Positions 63,354 to 64,000 of a stretch of 64,000 nucleotides of DNA are shown piece by piece; position 1 is the first letter of the stretch, and every line of letters begins with the position of its first letter. The notes beneath the pieces are model-generated. The model was given only the letters and a program-made list of their open reading frames with translations, did not search any database and had not been told where the DNA came from. The stretch spans positions 43,837-107,836 of the forward strand of contig CADCEF010000009.1 of the NCBI GenBank assembly GCA_902800365.1, read 5' to 3'. The stretch is from an uncultured Prevotella sp. Its GTDB lineage: Bacteria > Bacteroidota > Bacteroidia > Bacteroidales > Bacteroidaceae. The translations under genes and the position numbers were made by a program.

Positions 63354-64000
63354 TCACTAAAGAACAGTTTTGGGCGATTTTACAATCGCCTGAAACTATC
63401 AGAAAGGTAAAAGAAGCCCGCGAAGCTCTGGCGCGTGGCGATAAAAATGCCTACGACAATAAGAAGAAAGGGTTACCGTTTGTGATTTTCATTGCTACCT
63501 ATGAAGAATGGGATAAGAAGTTTGAGGATAGGGTAACTCATGAGGAAACCTTTAAGAGGGGCTGTTGGCGCAGTCAGCAGCATTGCCGATTGAACGGATT
63601 GTGTGTTATAGACTATGACCATGTGGAAGGCGATGTTCGCAAGGTTTGGGAAGAAGCCTATGCTAAACTCTCTGATGAAGACAAAGCAAGGATTCTCTAT
63701 GTGTTTGTTACACCATCGGGACATGGACTAAAAGTGGTGTTTATTGCTGACGTAAATGTCGGCAACCTGATTGACAACCAGATAGTGTTCTCTGTTAAAC
63801 TGGGACTGAACCCAGACGAAGCCTGTAAGGATGCCTCAAGGGGTGCGTTCCTAACTACAAATGAAGATGTAATTTTTATTAACGAAGAAAAACTGTTTAC
63901 GTATGAAAGTGAAGATTTTGGTAAGAAGTATAATGATGAGTATCACGCTGGTCATAGCCAGCCTACTATTGACATTGCTAAGAGTGGTGCTGATGGTTCT
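63311..64000 (+). CDS. VirE N-terminal / BT4734-like domain protein (3' end outside window)
   Basis: Partial: 230 codons open to the window edge. The visible part contains LCVIDYDHVEGDVRKVW and VTPSGHGLKVVF, the pair of motifs (acidic, then SGxGxK) characteristic of the BT4734-like/VirE-N domain and reminiscent of primase-polymerase motifs I and II. Such proteins are often fused to or followed by DUF3987 or helicase-like parts and occur on phage- and plasmid-like elements. The ATG at 63311 overlaps the preceding gene by 43 bp; no other start in this frame is obvious before the conserved region. Confidence 0.85.
   Translation, partial: MFCYQRSFGLPTEVITKEQFWAILQSPETIRKVKEAREALARGDKNAYDNKKKGLPFVIFIATYEEWDKKFEDRVTHEETFKRGCWRSQQHCRLNGLCVIDYDHVEGDVRKVWEEAYAKLSDEDKARILYVFVTPSGHGLKVVFIADVNVGNLIDNQIVFSVKLGLNPDEACKDASRGAFLTTNEDVIFINEEKLFTYESEDFGKKYNDEYHAGHSQPTIDIAKSGADGS

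Overview
The window reads as a chromosomal segment of a gut or rumen Bacteroidota, most likely a Prevotella-type member of the Prevotellaceae. The evidence is three SusC-like and two SusD-like genes, a hybrid two-component (HTCS) regulator, type IX secretion genes (PorU, PorV), the small 'smalltalk' protein beside an HU-like gene, and many promoters with the Bacteroidota -7 box TAnnTTTG (usually extended to TTTGCA). There are no tRNA or rRNA genes, CRISPR arrays or transposase genes that I can see.

Layout. 1-2565: 5' part of a SusC gene (minus), cut by the window edge. 2789-14838: a seven-gene minus-strand operon, SusC, SusD, a lipoprotein, then two copies of a (membrane protein + PD40/TolB-like lipoprotein) pair; one PD40 copy has a CxxCH haem motif and the other has lost it. 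15415-18972: two GH43 enzymes (plus). 19010-20941: a neopullulanase-like GH13 with a LacI-type palindrome upstream. 21056-25087: the HTCS regulator. 25368-35353: SusC, SusD, two CE1-type esterases and a GH3 enzyme. GH43, CE1 and GH3 together suggest a feruloylated or acetylated arabinoxylan-type substrate; this is inference.

35444-46790 is the most unusual region: a tight six-gene minus-strand operon. In transcription order it encodes a receiver-SpoIIE phosphatase, a membrane-anchored coiled-coil/beta-propeller protein, a periplasmic-propeller sensor kinase whose phospho-acceptor His is replaced by Asp715, a small soluble kinase with an intact His30, a TonB-dependent receptor with a TPR-like front end, and a one-module adenylation-carrier-thioesterase enzyme with Cys at the nucleophile position. 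It looks like a sense-import-synthesis unit and I do not recognise it as a described system.

46873-58058 is mostly household genes: a decayed gene, DUF2461, an FAH-family hydrolase, porU, porV, ispF, a strong candidate structured ncRNA (minus, about 53535-53776), two glycosyltransferases and a secreted GH13 with a T9SS-like C-terminus. 58174-64000 looks accessory: smalltalk and HU-like genes separated by a palindromic repeat, an AT-rich two-gene unit of unknown function with its own promoter and terminator, then four genes ending in a VirE-N/BT4734-like protein cut by the right edge, the kind of gene common on mobile elements.

Across the whole window there are at least a dozen imperfect tandem arrays with a period of 7 or 8 bp and unrelated unit sequences. 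They lie in gene-gene gaps, signal peptides and linkers, and are one of the clearest unexplained signals here.
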